Assembly (NCBI GenBank): GCA_036897095.1 | Contig: JAYMSP010002622.1 | Span: 1 to 23,233, forward strand | Direction of reading: 5' to 3' | Source of the DNA: Plantago elongata | Taxonomy: Eukaryota > Streptophyta > Magnoliopsida > Lamiales > Plantaginaceae | Length of the DNA stretch: 23,233 nt | In this document: positions 1 through 9,996 of the stretch, one piece after another | Position numbering within the stretch: position 1 is the stretch's first letter | How the letters are laid out: each line of letters starts with the position of its first letter | Program-made: the position numbers and the translations under genes | Notes under the pieces: model-generated | Told to the model about the DNA's origin: nothing | Databases searched by the model: none | What the model saw: only the letters and a program-made list of their open reading frames with translations

Positions 1-298
1 ATACCTATTATTCCGATAAATGCAGACAAAACTTTAACATGTACATCATGGAATAGGATAAAGTGAGACCCATGCATAGAGCTAATATTTGCATTCATTC
101 AAATGTTGTTTACTATATAAAATACAAACTTTAGTCTCAATATTTGAATCTAACATAGGCACCATTTAATGTAAAATATATACTCTAGTTCTACTGATTT
201 ATGGTTAGTGGTTACCATGAGAGGATCATTGTATATGTCCTCGCCACATGATGAAATTAATTAATAAAGACACTGCCTAAGAAGTAGTGGAAACTTAC

Positions 299-2249
299 TT
301 GAGCTGTATGCTCTTTGAATCCACCACACAAGGCATTTGGTTGGATATTGATTGGTCTTCGAAGCATTTCAGTAGAACTGCCTAAACCAGGAAGACCAGT
401 TTGTAGTAGCCCGGTTTGTGATGGATGCGGTGAAGGAAAAGGAATAGTCATATCAGGATGAAAACCCATCGAGGAAGGAAAACTAGCTCTCGACTGTAAG
501 ATCTGTCAACAATATATATACTTCAATAAGCAAAACATGAAATTCACAGGAGATCAATTTTGAGTAATCACTTGGGTTATTTAAGTGACTAGGTGAGGTC
601 TATCCTTACATCCTTTGCTAGAAGCCCTTCGATATTATTGAAGTCCAGGCGTGGGTTTACTGTTGCAAGCTTCATGGATAGGAACTGCAATTCCATAATG
701 CACTTCAATGAATGGTTTACTATTAATTTAAAACAAACACTTGAACTTCAACATTGCAGGCTAGGCATTGGACAAAAACCTCAATACACACACACACACT
801 CTAGATGAAACCTTTGGAGTGATTTGGAAAAATGTGAAGCTACTAATCAAGATTCTCCTAATTTGCAACTGTAGCATAAAAGTTGGAAGACATACCTCTA
901 CCTGCCGCTGCAAATATTGCACGTAATTGATTATTTCATCCAGCATAACAGCTTTTCCAGTCACCTGTAAGATACAAGACATCAGGATCTACATTTACAA
1001 AAGCATCCAAGAGATGAGGAACCGTAATAATCGTTATGTACCTTGCTACAACCAGGCACAAGATCCTGAAGGAATTTCATTCTTTCACTAATCTTCTCCC
1101 TCCTTACCTAAAAACAAAACATTGATTTCAAGATAGAACCAATAAACTTACAAATACGCATCCTTAAAATTCCAATATGATTCTGAATCACACAGTCAAG
1201 TTTAACAGGATCCTTACCCTTTCAGCAAGACTGTGGCTATTGGTAGCCTGGCCTCTTCGTGCTCTTATGTGAATGTAATCTTCCTTGGGCACATCTGACC
1301 CTTGCGAGCCCTGTTTACCATTCTTTTCACTTGGCTTACCCGTTGAAGTCGGATTTTGATCATCCTTTTGTTTATCAACTTCTGAGGTATCCTTCACTTT
1401 CTCCATAGACAGCTGGGAGGCTTCATTACTTTTGTCGTGTTCAGTAATATCTTGAACATTTCTCTTCCTCTTCTTACCACCGGGCCGTTTACCAGATGAC
1501 CCCCCAGTCACACCATCTTGACCACCACGGCCGCTAAACTCAGCCTCATCGGAATCGTTACCTGATGAATTAGCCCCATTTTTCCCTTCACTTTCACTTC
1601 TCTTCTCGTTCTTATACGGGCTCCCTTCAGTCCCACATAACCCCTGTAAAGACACTTCATTTGAAGCATTGTTCCCATTCATTTCAACTAGTTTTGGCCC
1701 ATTACCACCACCAACTTCATGGGGACCTTGTATCTGTCCTAAGCTTCGAGAATAAGGATCCGGAAGGCCAAAGGGATTCATCATTTCCCCTAAATTCCCT
1801 CCACTGAAGCACGAAAATCTTGCAGCTCTTTCAATAAAACCAGAATCAGCCGGAAACTGTGGCAAGCTCTGAGGAAGCATACCGGGTACCATGTAAGGCA
1901 AAACCCCACCACCTCTCAACATCGCAGCATTTGGATTCCAACCCATGCCACCTCTTACCGGATTAAGACCACTCGAAGTACCAGCGACATTTTGCACATC
2001 ACAATAACCTAAACTCTGGCCATTCATATCCCAAATTGGGGGACAGAAAGAATCAACCACTATCGGGCCAGAGGAACAAGAAGGAGATGATTCCACCATG
2101 GAATTGTGCATTGGAATCATTCCTATGGATGTATTTGCAGCAAGATTGCTTCCACTTAACTGCCAATCTGATGGCATATTGGTTGTTTGATAGGTTACAT
2201 GATCATCACTCACCTTATGTGACTCAACAGTAGCATCATTACCAGCCAT
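299..2249 (-). CDS. bHLH transcription factor, subgroup XII (bHLH49/62/78-like), 3' end off the window
   Basis: Five coding exons read on the minus strand: 2249-1218, 1107-1042, 964-896, 684-610 and 502-299. All junctions are phase 0 with GT donors and AG acceptors, giving 482 codons so far. The last exon, probably a few dozen codons, lies left of position 1. The bHLH domain starts near residue 329 (RARRGQATNSHSLAERV) and continues through RREKISERMKFLQDLVPGC and TGKAVMLDEIINYVQYLQRQ. His339, Glu343 and Arg347 form the H-E-R pattern of G-box/E-box binders. FIERAARFS (about residue 137) and the acidic, Ser/Gly/Lys-rich stretch before the domain are typical of the Arabidopsis bHLH49/62/77/78 and CIB group. 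Family members are nuclear, dimerise, and act in cell elongation and flowering; the exact orthologue is not resolved. The start is the first ATG after the leader intron. Confidence 0.93.
785..800. repeat. Short (CA)n microsatellite
   Basis: About seven CA units lie inside the bHLH intron between the exons at 896 and 684. It is a simple repeat and a possible length marker, with no coding effect. Confidence 0.8.
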
Positions 2250-3340
2250 CTTTATCTAACGCCTCTCACAGAAAGCAGACTACTAGTAACAACAGCCCCA
2301 CATGGTGTTTCTTGTAAGAAACCAATCAAGAAATACTTCTACAAGAAGCAAATTAGGCACTTAAACCACCCACCCACCCTGAAAAGGAAAAGATTATTAA
2401 CCCTAACAACTGTTAACTTTGTGAAGATGGTAAAGGGGATAAATAGTGAGCAGACAGTCAAAGAAGCTCTTGAGAAACAGCAATGGTCAATGATATGATT
2501 CCAAATTCATGACTAGTCTGTCTAGTCATTTGGATAGAACCAAGATAGCAGAGCTAAAAACATGTATGTGAGTAAAACCGTAGCAGTGAAGAAACTAGCT
2601 ATTTCCAAAGGCTTTTTCACTGAAATTAAAGCAAGCAAGCCCCATTAAAAATCAAAGTACCAAAAAGCCATTAATGCACATAAAAGAACACAAACTCAAT
2701 AAAGGAGCTCAATTAATACAACCACTGCAAAAACAAAACACTGAAACAGAAACAGAAGCAGAAAAAGAAAAAGAGAGAACCTCACTCATTAACTAACTAA
2801 CACAGCAAATTAAAAGCCCTCTATTGAGATAGGTAAAGATAGATACCCACATACCGTTTGAGAGCAATCAAAGTAGTAGTACTGGTATGAAGATGAAAGA
2901 TTGAAGCTTGGAGGTTGAATGGGAAAAAGGTGGAGTCTTTATTGAATGAATAGGTTGGTAACTACTACTAGTGCTAGTACTACTAGCTAGCAATGCCGAA
3001 AATTGAGGTTCTTGAATTAATAATGCAGACAGTAAGAAGAGAGCTGACCGTTCAAGAAAACATTAAAGATGGATAGAGAGAGAGTAGTGGGAGTGGGGAA
3101 AGAAAGAGAGAAGATGTGTGTAGAAATGTACAATACAATAAACCAGATGGTAATTGAATTCCTCCTAAGGTCGGGAAATCGAGTCAACTTTATTGTTTAA
3201 AAAAAATACTGAGTACAATACAATTTACAATACAAGATAAGAAGAGTAGTGAAGGAGTAGTAAAATAATGAAGGAAAGAAGAAGCATTTGGTTTGGTTTG
3301 GAGTGAAAAGGAAAGCTTATATGGAAAGATGCTATTGTGG
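2250..3340 (-). other. Leader of the bHLH gene with a predicted 5'UTR intron
   Basis: A donor (CAAACG followed by GTATGT) lies at 2855/2854. A likely acceptor after a pyrimidine-rich run lies at about 2265, so an intron of roughly 590 bp would sit in the untranslated leader. The remaining leader up to about 3340 contains a CT run on the sense strand (GA run at 3073-3085 on the plus strand), common in plant leaders. The transcription start and acceptor are inferred, not demonstrated. Confidence 0.5.
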
Positions 3341-3363
3341 ATTATGCTAGTGTAGTTATGTAG

Positions 3364-3370
3364 TTATATA
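3364..3370 (-). promoter_or_regulatory. Possible TATA box of the bHLH gene
   Basis: TATATAA reads on the minus strand, upstream of the CT-rich leader and in the right orientation for the bHLH gene. A weaker alternative is the TATAAG-like sequence near 3316-3322. In such AT-rich DNA the assignment is tentative. Confidence 0.35.
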
Positions 3371-3510
3371 CTCACGCTTCTTTACCATTTCTTTCTTTAC
3401 TTTAGTTTTGCTGCTGCTTCTTCTTGCATAAAAAACAGTGCTCTGTCTCCTGATCATCATGATCAACCATTAACCACCGCCACAGCTACTTTCTTAAACA
3501 TCGTTAAAAT

Positions 3511-3625
3511 GTATATTATATTCGATTGAAAATCACTAAAGTTTAATTCAGTTCAGTGCAGTTCAATTCAATTCGATTTAGTTATAATTTATATTTTATT
3601 TTAGTTTAGTTCAGTCTAAATTTCC
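3511..3625 (-). repeat. Fragment of TGAAC-rich TIR element (copy 4)
   Basis: The order is a TATTATATTCGATTGAAA-type end, GTTCAGT/GTTCAATTC motifs, the core TTATAATTTATATTTTA, then GTTTAGTTCAGTCTAAAT. This matches the inverted copy at 7481-7630 in the same orientation. The right-hand end lacks the GAGAACACA terminus, so the copy is truncated or decayed. Confidence 0.5.
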
Positions 3626-4362
3626 ATACACTCACTGGCCCGATTCTTGATTCACAAGAGTTTAACGTTACAAAAACGATGTTCTTTAATCAAGTACGTA
3701 AAACCTCGTAAGATAAGATCGACCGATTACTTCGGAAATTGATATAATCCTTTGGAGAAAATGAAAATTAAAAAGTTAAAAGTGTACATGATGTACTGTG
3801 AAAAGGAGTATAAATATGTGCCATATTTTGAAATTTGAAATGAATGTTTAAAAGTATTGAATTCCTTTTGTATTTTACTTACATGTCCCATGATGTCAAA
3901 ATTAGAATCTCCTCATTTTCTGAATTTTTCTGTGAAAGTTGGTGCAAAGATGACGAAGCCTCACATATGACATATACATGTCCAGCCTGACTCATAATTC
4001 ATAAACATCACTAGTAAGATGTACAGTATACTGTATTTGAATGTGAAATGTCTTAATGACTATGTATGTGACCATTTTTTGTCGACGACAGATAAAAGTA
4101 TTCTCTAATTTGTCATAAAAATAAGAAATTTTGTATTAATTTTCTCCATCAACAAAGATGACTACTGTATAGATACGTGTATTATGTTTACGCGTCATGT
4201 CCCTCAAATCAGGTGTCTGACTTCGCTTGTACATAAACTTCAGTAATTACTAATTATCTATATACTAGTTCTTCAACCAGAAGAAGAAGATGACCACTCT
4301 AAATTACACAAGAGTATTACTTTAATAAGTGATTATGAGATTAATTGGTATAGAATTTAATG

Positions 4363-4423
4363 TTCAATTTGAATGGAAAGATAACCACTCCAGCGGTATA
4401 ATAAACTGGGACTATGTTTGGTC
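4363..4423. repeat. Dispersed repeat, copy P (partner at 6283-6332)
   Basis: About 44 bp starting TTCAATTTGAATGGAAAG match 6283-6326 in direct orientation, with differences that are nearly all transitions. It is probably the end of an unnamed non-coding element. Confidence 0.4.
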
Positions 4424-5079
4424 AAAAGTGATTATGAATTATCTCAAGCATGTAAAACTCTAACCATCTTTTACTCCACTTAAAGAGATCCCAATGCTAA
4501 CAAGTGTCATCATCGTACATAAAGTATATAATAATACTATTGTAAAATTTGTATAGTACAATCAAGGTTAAATAGTGTTTGGAGTATTTAAAAGTACATT
4601 ATGTAGCATATTATTAATGATAACAAAACAACCTTGATATTTATTTTAATTCTTCATTCTGTCATCATTAAACATTTCACTTTACTGTAACACGAATTCT
4701 TTACCTATATAATGTTGTCCAAGCTTTACTTGCAAGGTACATGATTTGCAAGTTAAGATATGTATATTAAGTTAATTTTACTACAGCTTTATTGTATTAA
4801 ACTTTACTTTTGTTTGTTTACTTTCTAGTGTGTATATTTTAGTAGTAAAGATAACACTGGCTTTGAGCTAGCAACTGACAATGCCAACTATTGTACACAT
4901 TAGATTTAGAAATTTCTTTTCCTATTTGTATGTATAGACATTGTCCTTCACTACATCTTGGAATAAGTGAGGCTAATCTTTTATAGCCTTTGTTTGGTCA
5001 AGGATGCTACCATTGTGTAGCTTGTTTTCACACACTTGGTTGCTTATAGAGTACTAGTCTACTACTAGATTTATTAAGT

Positions 5080-5310
5080 AATCACTCCGTTCCATTACAA
5101 ACGAAACATATAAAACGCACAGTTTTTAAGAAAATATATAATATGTAATTAAGAATGAGTTTGAGATAAAAAAGTACATGTGATCCCAATAATTTATGTT
5201 TGAAAATGAATTTTATTGTAAGTTTATTATCAAGATAGAAAAATATTTCATTATCAATGAGACTTTCAAAACGAAAATATATTTCATTTAAAATGAGACA
5301 GATGAAGTAC
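5080..5310. mobile_element. Degenerate Stowaway-like MITE
   Basis: The left end reads ACTCCGTTCCATTACAAACG. The reverse complement of the right end reads ACTTCATCTGTCTCATTTTA. Together they form an imperfect terminal inverted repeat resembling the CTCCCTCCGTTTC-type ends of Stowaway/mariner MITEs. The interior is about 230 bp, AT-rich and non-coding. A TA target duplication is compatible with GTA at both edges but is not decisive. Confidence 0.45.
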
Positions 5311-6282
5311 ATTTTAATATAACCTCACTGTTCAATTTTACCTCCCATTTGCCATTATCTCTATAGTCCCGAACTCCCGATAGGTGTTGTATTATTATGT
5401 TTTTAATAATTAATTATATTATAAAATATAATTATCGATTTATAACTCATTATTTTAATCAGAACCAGATTTTAACTTCAACATTGTGAAGTTCGAACTT
5501 TTTTGCACCTCTTGACTATGGTTTCTACTCTCCTTGGTCCTTGATAATTTATTTAATTTCATTTTAAAATTTTATATTACTACTTTAATATTTATTGATA
5601 ACCGACTAATCTATACTTAACACAACTTGCATAAGAAAGTGAATTAGTCTATTTGTGTTTTACTACTAGGAATCTTTAGATATTAATACGAAGTTTATAT
5701 CATAATTATATACTCTAGGATATAAATATTAAATATTCAACTGTAAATATAAAAGTTAAACATTCAAACAAGAAATTAAAATTTAAAAATAAAGGAAAAT
5801 CAATACATAAAAATTGATTATGAACTGTCTTATTTTCAAATAATATATATAATATAATATAGATTAGGTGTAGAGATACGATTAATATGGATGGTTTGTA
5901 GTTTTAATATATAACCACATCTTATTGAAGTTGACACGAATTTGTTGGTTTTTATTTTTTGATAATTGTTTTATTTAAAATTGAAACAACTCTTATGGAC
6001 TAAAACAATGTTGATTTTTATTTTTTATTTAAAATTGAAGGAACTTTTATAGATTCAAAATATATTTCTTGTTTTTGAATTGTATAGAGGAAAAGACGAA
6101 CGAATTAAAATTGTGGGGTGGAAGGTGATTGTTAAAAGATATTAATCATTATATAGCATGAGAAGGGAATGTTGTATTCTTGGTATAAGTACACACTGAC
6201 ACGTGATCTTTTTTAGGGACTGATTGAGATATAATTTGAGTGGTCTTTTTCAATTGAAATTGAAATTTTTATGTACAAAATA

Positions 6283-6332
6283 TTCGATTTGAGTGGAAAA
6301 TTGACCGCTTTAACAGTATGGCAAACATAACC
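6283..6332. repeat. Dispersed repeat, copy Q (partner at 4363-4423)
   Basis: This copy begins TTCGATTTGAGTGGAAAA and aligns with copy P over about 44 bp. The mismatches are mostly A/G and C/T, as expected from deamination of a once-methylated repeat. No coding content is seen. Confidence 0.4.
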
Positions 6333-6930
6333 TTAATATATTTACTTAATTTGTTCTAAAAGTTTTAACTTGAAAAGATAATGCTCGGCATTTTATAAAT
6401 ATAATGATCGAAGGGAGTTTATAACGTAGGACGCTAAATGCGAAGGTGTTTAGAGTATTTGCTATAATTAATAAATAAAATTTGATCATGTTTTAATGTA
6501 TATAAATGGTTTATATAAAAACTAATTAAATTTATAGAAACATAATAAAGTATAAATTATAAAAATATTAACAGGTACAATAAACAAACAAGTTAAATGA
6601 TACCTATAAATATTTTCAGAAATTAACTATTTACATCTATAGGGGTGTAAATATATTGAACCCTGTGCGAAGAATCTTATCGCATGTTCAAATCCAGTTA
6701 TGTGCACAAATTATAACTTAGTTATAAGTCGCAATATATTCCCAAATTCGATAAAGAAAGGCACTGAAAATTAGTGCTAATAAAGCCTAGAAGTATAATT
6801 TTGTGAAATCAAAGTTAACCATTATGAAGCCGAAGTACCATAACTTAAAAAGAACTTTAACTTAATTTCCCCCATTGAGAGCGACTAATACTTCAGTAAT
6901 ATCATTATATGATTATTCGGTGAGTTAGAT

Positions 6931-7074
6931 TGTGTTATATTCAACTGAAATTTTACTGAATTGAATTGGACTAAAATGAACTGTTGAACCGAACTGAACT
7001 GAATTGAAGTAAGATATAAATTATAACTAAGCCGAGTTGAACTGAACTGAACTGAAGTAATTTTATGAGAACAC
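6931..7074 (+). mobile_element. TGAAC-rich TIR element (copy 1), MITE-like
   Basis: About 144 bp. It opens TGTGTTATATTCAACTGAAA and closes GAAGTAATTTTATGAGAACAC, so the two ends are imperfect inverted repeats (TGTGTT near one end, AACAC at the other). Between them lie repeated TGAAC/TGAAT units around the core ATATAAATTATAACTAA. It lies only 10 bp from copy 2. It has no coding capacity, so a non-autonomous DNA element is the likeliest reading. Confidence 0.5.
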
Positions 7075-7084
7075 GGTCTTAGGG

Positions 7085-7252
7085 TGTGTCCTCTTAAACT
7101 GAAATTTATTTAATTGAACTGAACTAAACTGAACTGAATTAAACTGAACTGAATTGGACTAAACTGAATTAAAGTATAAATTATAATTAAATTGAATTAA
7201 ACTGAACCGCATTAATTCAAACTGAGCTGAAGTAATTATAGGGAATACAACA
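7085..7252 (+). mobile_element. TGAAC-rich TIR element (copy 2), MITE-like
   Basis: It opens TGTGTCCTCTTAAACTGAAA and closes AGTAATTATAGGGAATACAAC. It has the same core (TATAAATTATAATTAA) and the same TGAAC/TGAAT units as copy 1, in the same orientation. A TTAGG motif just outside the left end is mirrored by CCTAA outside copy 3, so copies 2 and 3 could also be the arms of one larger inverted-repeat element of about 550 bp. Confidence 0.5.
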
Positions 7253-7480
7253 TGAATTGTTATATTTGGTTTAGATTAGTGAAGTATTTAATTGAGATTG
7301 TCTGTTAATGTACTGTCACTTTCCATTTCTCTTATGTCAATATTAGTTGGCCTCGGGACTTGTTGCAATCTTAAGGACCCAACTAAATCTTCTCTCAGCT
7401 TTGCTCTATTACTCTTGTTTAACTTAACCTCGTTTTAGATATTAATTAATTTCTCTTCATTTCATGATGCTGAAGAAGGT

Positions 7481-7630
7481 TGTATTAACTGAAAATTATT
7501 ACATTTTAATCTAATTCAGTTCAGTTCGATTCGATTTAATTATAATTTATATTTTAATTTAATTTAATCAAGTCCAGTCCAGTCCAGTCCAATCCAGTCC
7601 AGTTCGTAAATCTCAGTTAAAGAGAACACA
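7481..7630 (-). mobile_element. TGAAC-rich TIR element (copy 3), inverted
   Basis: This is copies 1 and 2 in reverse orientation. The plus strand reads GTTCAGTTCGATTCGATTTA, the core TTATAATTTATATTTTA, a run of CCAGT units (about 7570-7602), and the terminus GAGAACACA. The CCAGT run is a local expansion that the other copies lack. Confidence 0.5.
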
Positions 7631-9996
7631 TCCTAACAACTCTTGGTGTGCTGTTAAGGTGGTTCCAATCTGATGCTAAGAACATGATTGATTACCTAGA
7701 TCTTATTTTGTTGAATAAATCCATTTTCTATTCAATTAAATGTAGTAGTGTTGCTGGAATTAGGCCGCGATGAGTTAAATATGTTAACTCCGGTTTAGCA
7801 ATATTGATCAGGTCAGTTTGGCATGATTTGATTAACCAAGATGCTTGTTAACTGAGAAGAAAACGCTTATTACATCACTATCAAACATAATGTCCGACCA
7901 TGAAGAAGTCCAAGGACACGTATCTTTATATATACTCCACACGTGATCAATTTATGAACAATTACGATTTACGAATCTAAATAAAATTCGGATGGAATTT
8001 TGAATGAGTACCTTAATTGAATCCGTTGTTTTTATACTCAAATTCTCCGTTAGTTTCACGTTGATGTATGACACCCTCTTTTTTTAGAGATATATGTATG
8101 ACAACATGGGATTGGAGATCTCCAAAAATAAAGAACACGCACCCTTAGCATGAGGCAGGAGCTTTACCAAATCTTTAGCATAAAAATCAAAGCATTGTAT
8201 GGGAAAAATAAATGAACTTCTGTAAAGTGAATTTGGTTTGAGCTTTAACGAACTAGAAGGAGCACGTCTAGAAGTTTTGAATTATGGCAAATAAAATTTC
8301 ATTATGACTCTACTTAATGTACAAGTATATACTCTGGTGGCATGGTCGTATATCCATTTTAAAAAGGTTTAGAAGTATGTGCAAGAAATTTAGTTAAACT
8401 AAGTGACATTATTCACTTCTTGCATGCCAATAAGTGATTATAAGTTTAACACTTTTGGGTCAAATCGACTTAACTTAACTAATCATTTGGCCGGTTTAGA
8501 TCATCTCCCGGGGAAGTTGTTCAAACTTCGAAATAATTAACATGTTATTCGATCTGCAACTGAGTTCGAAACACTATTAAAAAAAGAAACAATTACAAAC
8601 TAATTTGTGACTTTTACAAGAATTTCACATTGATCGTTACATTAGTTAATTCCGAAATGATCACAAGTACAACTGAGCTAAGTGAGGTTGGAAGCAAAGC
8701 ATGATGAGCCAACATGGAGAGCATTGAGAATAAGATTCTCTTCCGAACCAAATTCGTTGAAGTGCTATAATAATGTTTGTCATTGACATATCAAGTATAT
8801 GGTCCACATCAGAAAATCATAAACGTACTAAATTGAATTGATTTGATTTGATTAAAGGTAGCTTCTTGAAAATGTACATTGGAAACTTAGCTTTATGATG
8901 ATGATAGATAAATTCAGGGGGACCAATTTCAAAATATGGATTCTCATAGTTGGTGCCTAACCATGTCAAGTTTGTTCCCTCGCCATTCATTCATTTCATC
9001 CCTATCTTGCTTTTTACTTTTAGTTCACTTATCTTTATTAGATTAGATCATACTTTCCCAAACCTAACTTTGAGGGAAACTGATCGAACTTGTACGCGAA
9101 CCACTTCAAATGCAAATTCCGTGCAAGTTTCTTTCAATGTCGGACCCTTTTTTTATATTGGCTCACAAATTATGAATTAACACGTATAAGTTCAAGGTCA
9201 TGTGGTATGTGTGGAATCTTTTGAGTGCATCTAATTTTATCTGGATTTGAGAAGTGAAGTCACTATAAATTTGGCCAAACACAGTATTGGGTGTATTTAT
9301 CTTCCTTTCTCGGAGAATTCGTACTGTCACAATCAAGAGCCCTCTTGAGCAGAAAGATTTTGACAATGCTGAGCAAGTACTTCTGTACTTGTACTAATCT
9401 AAGATTAATTAGTGTAAACACTGAAATATGGTTAATGTGAATGTCTTGTTTCTTTTAACTTGTTCCAAATTTTGCCACCCCACATGAAAGATTTGCCTAA
9501 CTGCCCAAAAATTTGTACTTGGCAGGCAACCTATTAGTTGTATGTCTAATCTATCTTTAGATTATTTATAAGCGGATAAGTATGAACAAAATATCAATAG
9601 TTGTTGGTTCAAATGGTAAATATTCGGCTGGATTAGTCTAATGTAAGATTCCCTTATTCGCAGTTTGTGTGTCTACAATTCCTCTGGTTTGTGAACTCTG
9701 GTTGATTTAGAGTTCTCACATCTGGTCCCAACAATTTCATAATCTTTGACATTGAGTTCTTCTAGTTACAATCTTGAGGCCTATTCTCTGCAAATTTCCA
9801 ATAATTTTCAGAATTTTAGATAATAAATGAAATGAATGAAATCTGAACAATCCACAACTTTTTACAATCCTTCTCTACCTAAAAAATCATTTACAAAGAT
9901 TCACACCTTCCCCCCTTTGGGGTTTCTACCAAATTTCAAAGTGCAAACAACATTGAACAACAGCTTGATGTTAGACTTTGCAGATGTTATAAAGGA

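Larger units (their letters stand above)
3371..9996. other. Gene-free intergenic region
   Basis: No open frame here shows a recognisable domain, codon pattern or exon structure. The region is strongly AT-rich and holds degenerate repeats, listed separately: TGAAC-rich elements at 3511-3625 and 6931-7630, a Stowaway-like element at 5080-5310, and a repeat pair at 4363/6283. The tRNA-like scraps GTTCAAATCC (near 6690) and TTGGTTCAAATGG (near 9603) could be SINE remnants, but neither has a cloverleaf. The final few hundred bases should include the WIT 3'UTR, but I see no clear polyadenylation signal. Confidence 0.7.

Noticed and set aside
5082..5312. Minus-strand 76-codon frame
   Set aside because: It coincides with the Stowaway-like element; the Phe/Ile/Leu/Asn-rich translation is what AT-rich repeat DNA gives by chance.
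6640..6700. tRNA-like B-box GTTCAAATCC
   Set aside because: No matching D-arm, anticodon arm or acceptor stem could be folded around it.
8950..9180. Plus-strand frame of 76 codons with a hydrophobic stretch
   Set aside because: It is short, without a proper ATG context or recognisable domain, in a region otherwise lacking coding signal.
9596..9720. Possible tRNA-derived SINE starting TTGGTTCAAATGG
   Set aside because: No B-box at the right spacing and no tail or target duplication; too little to call.
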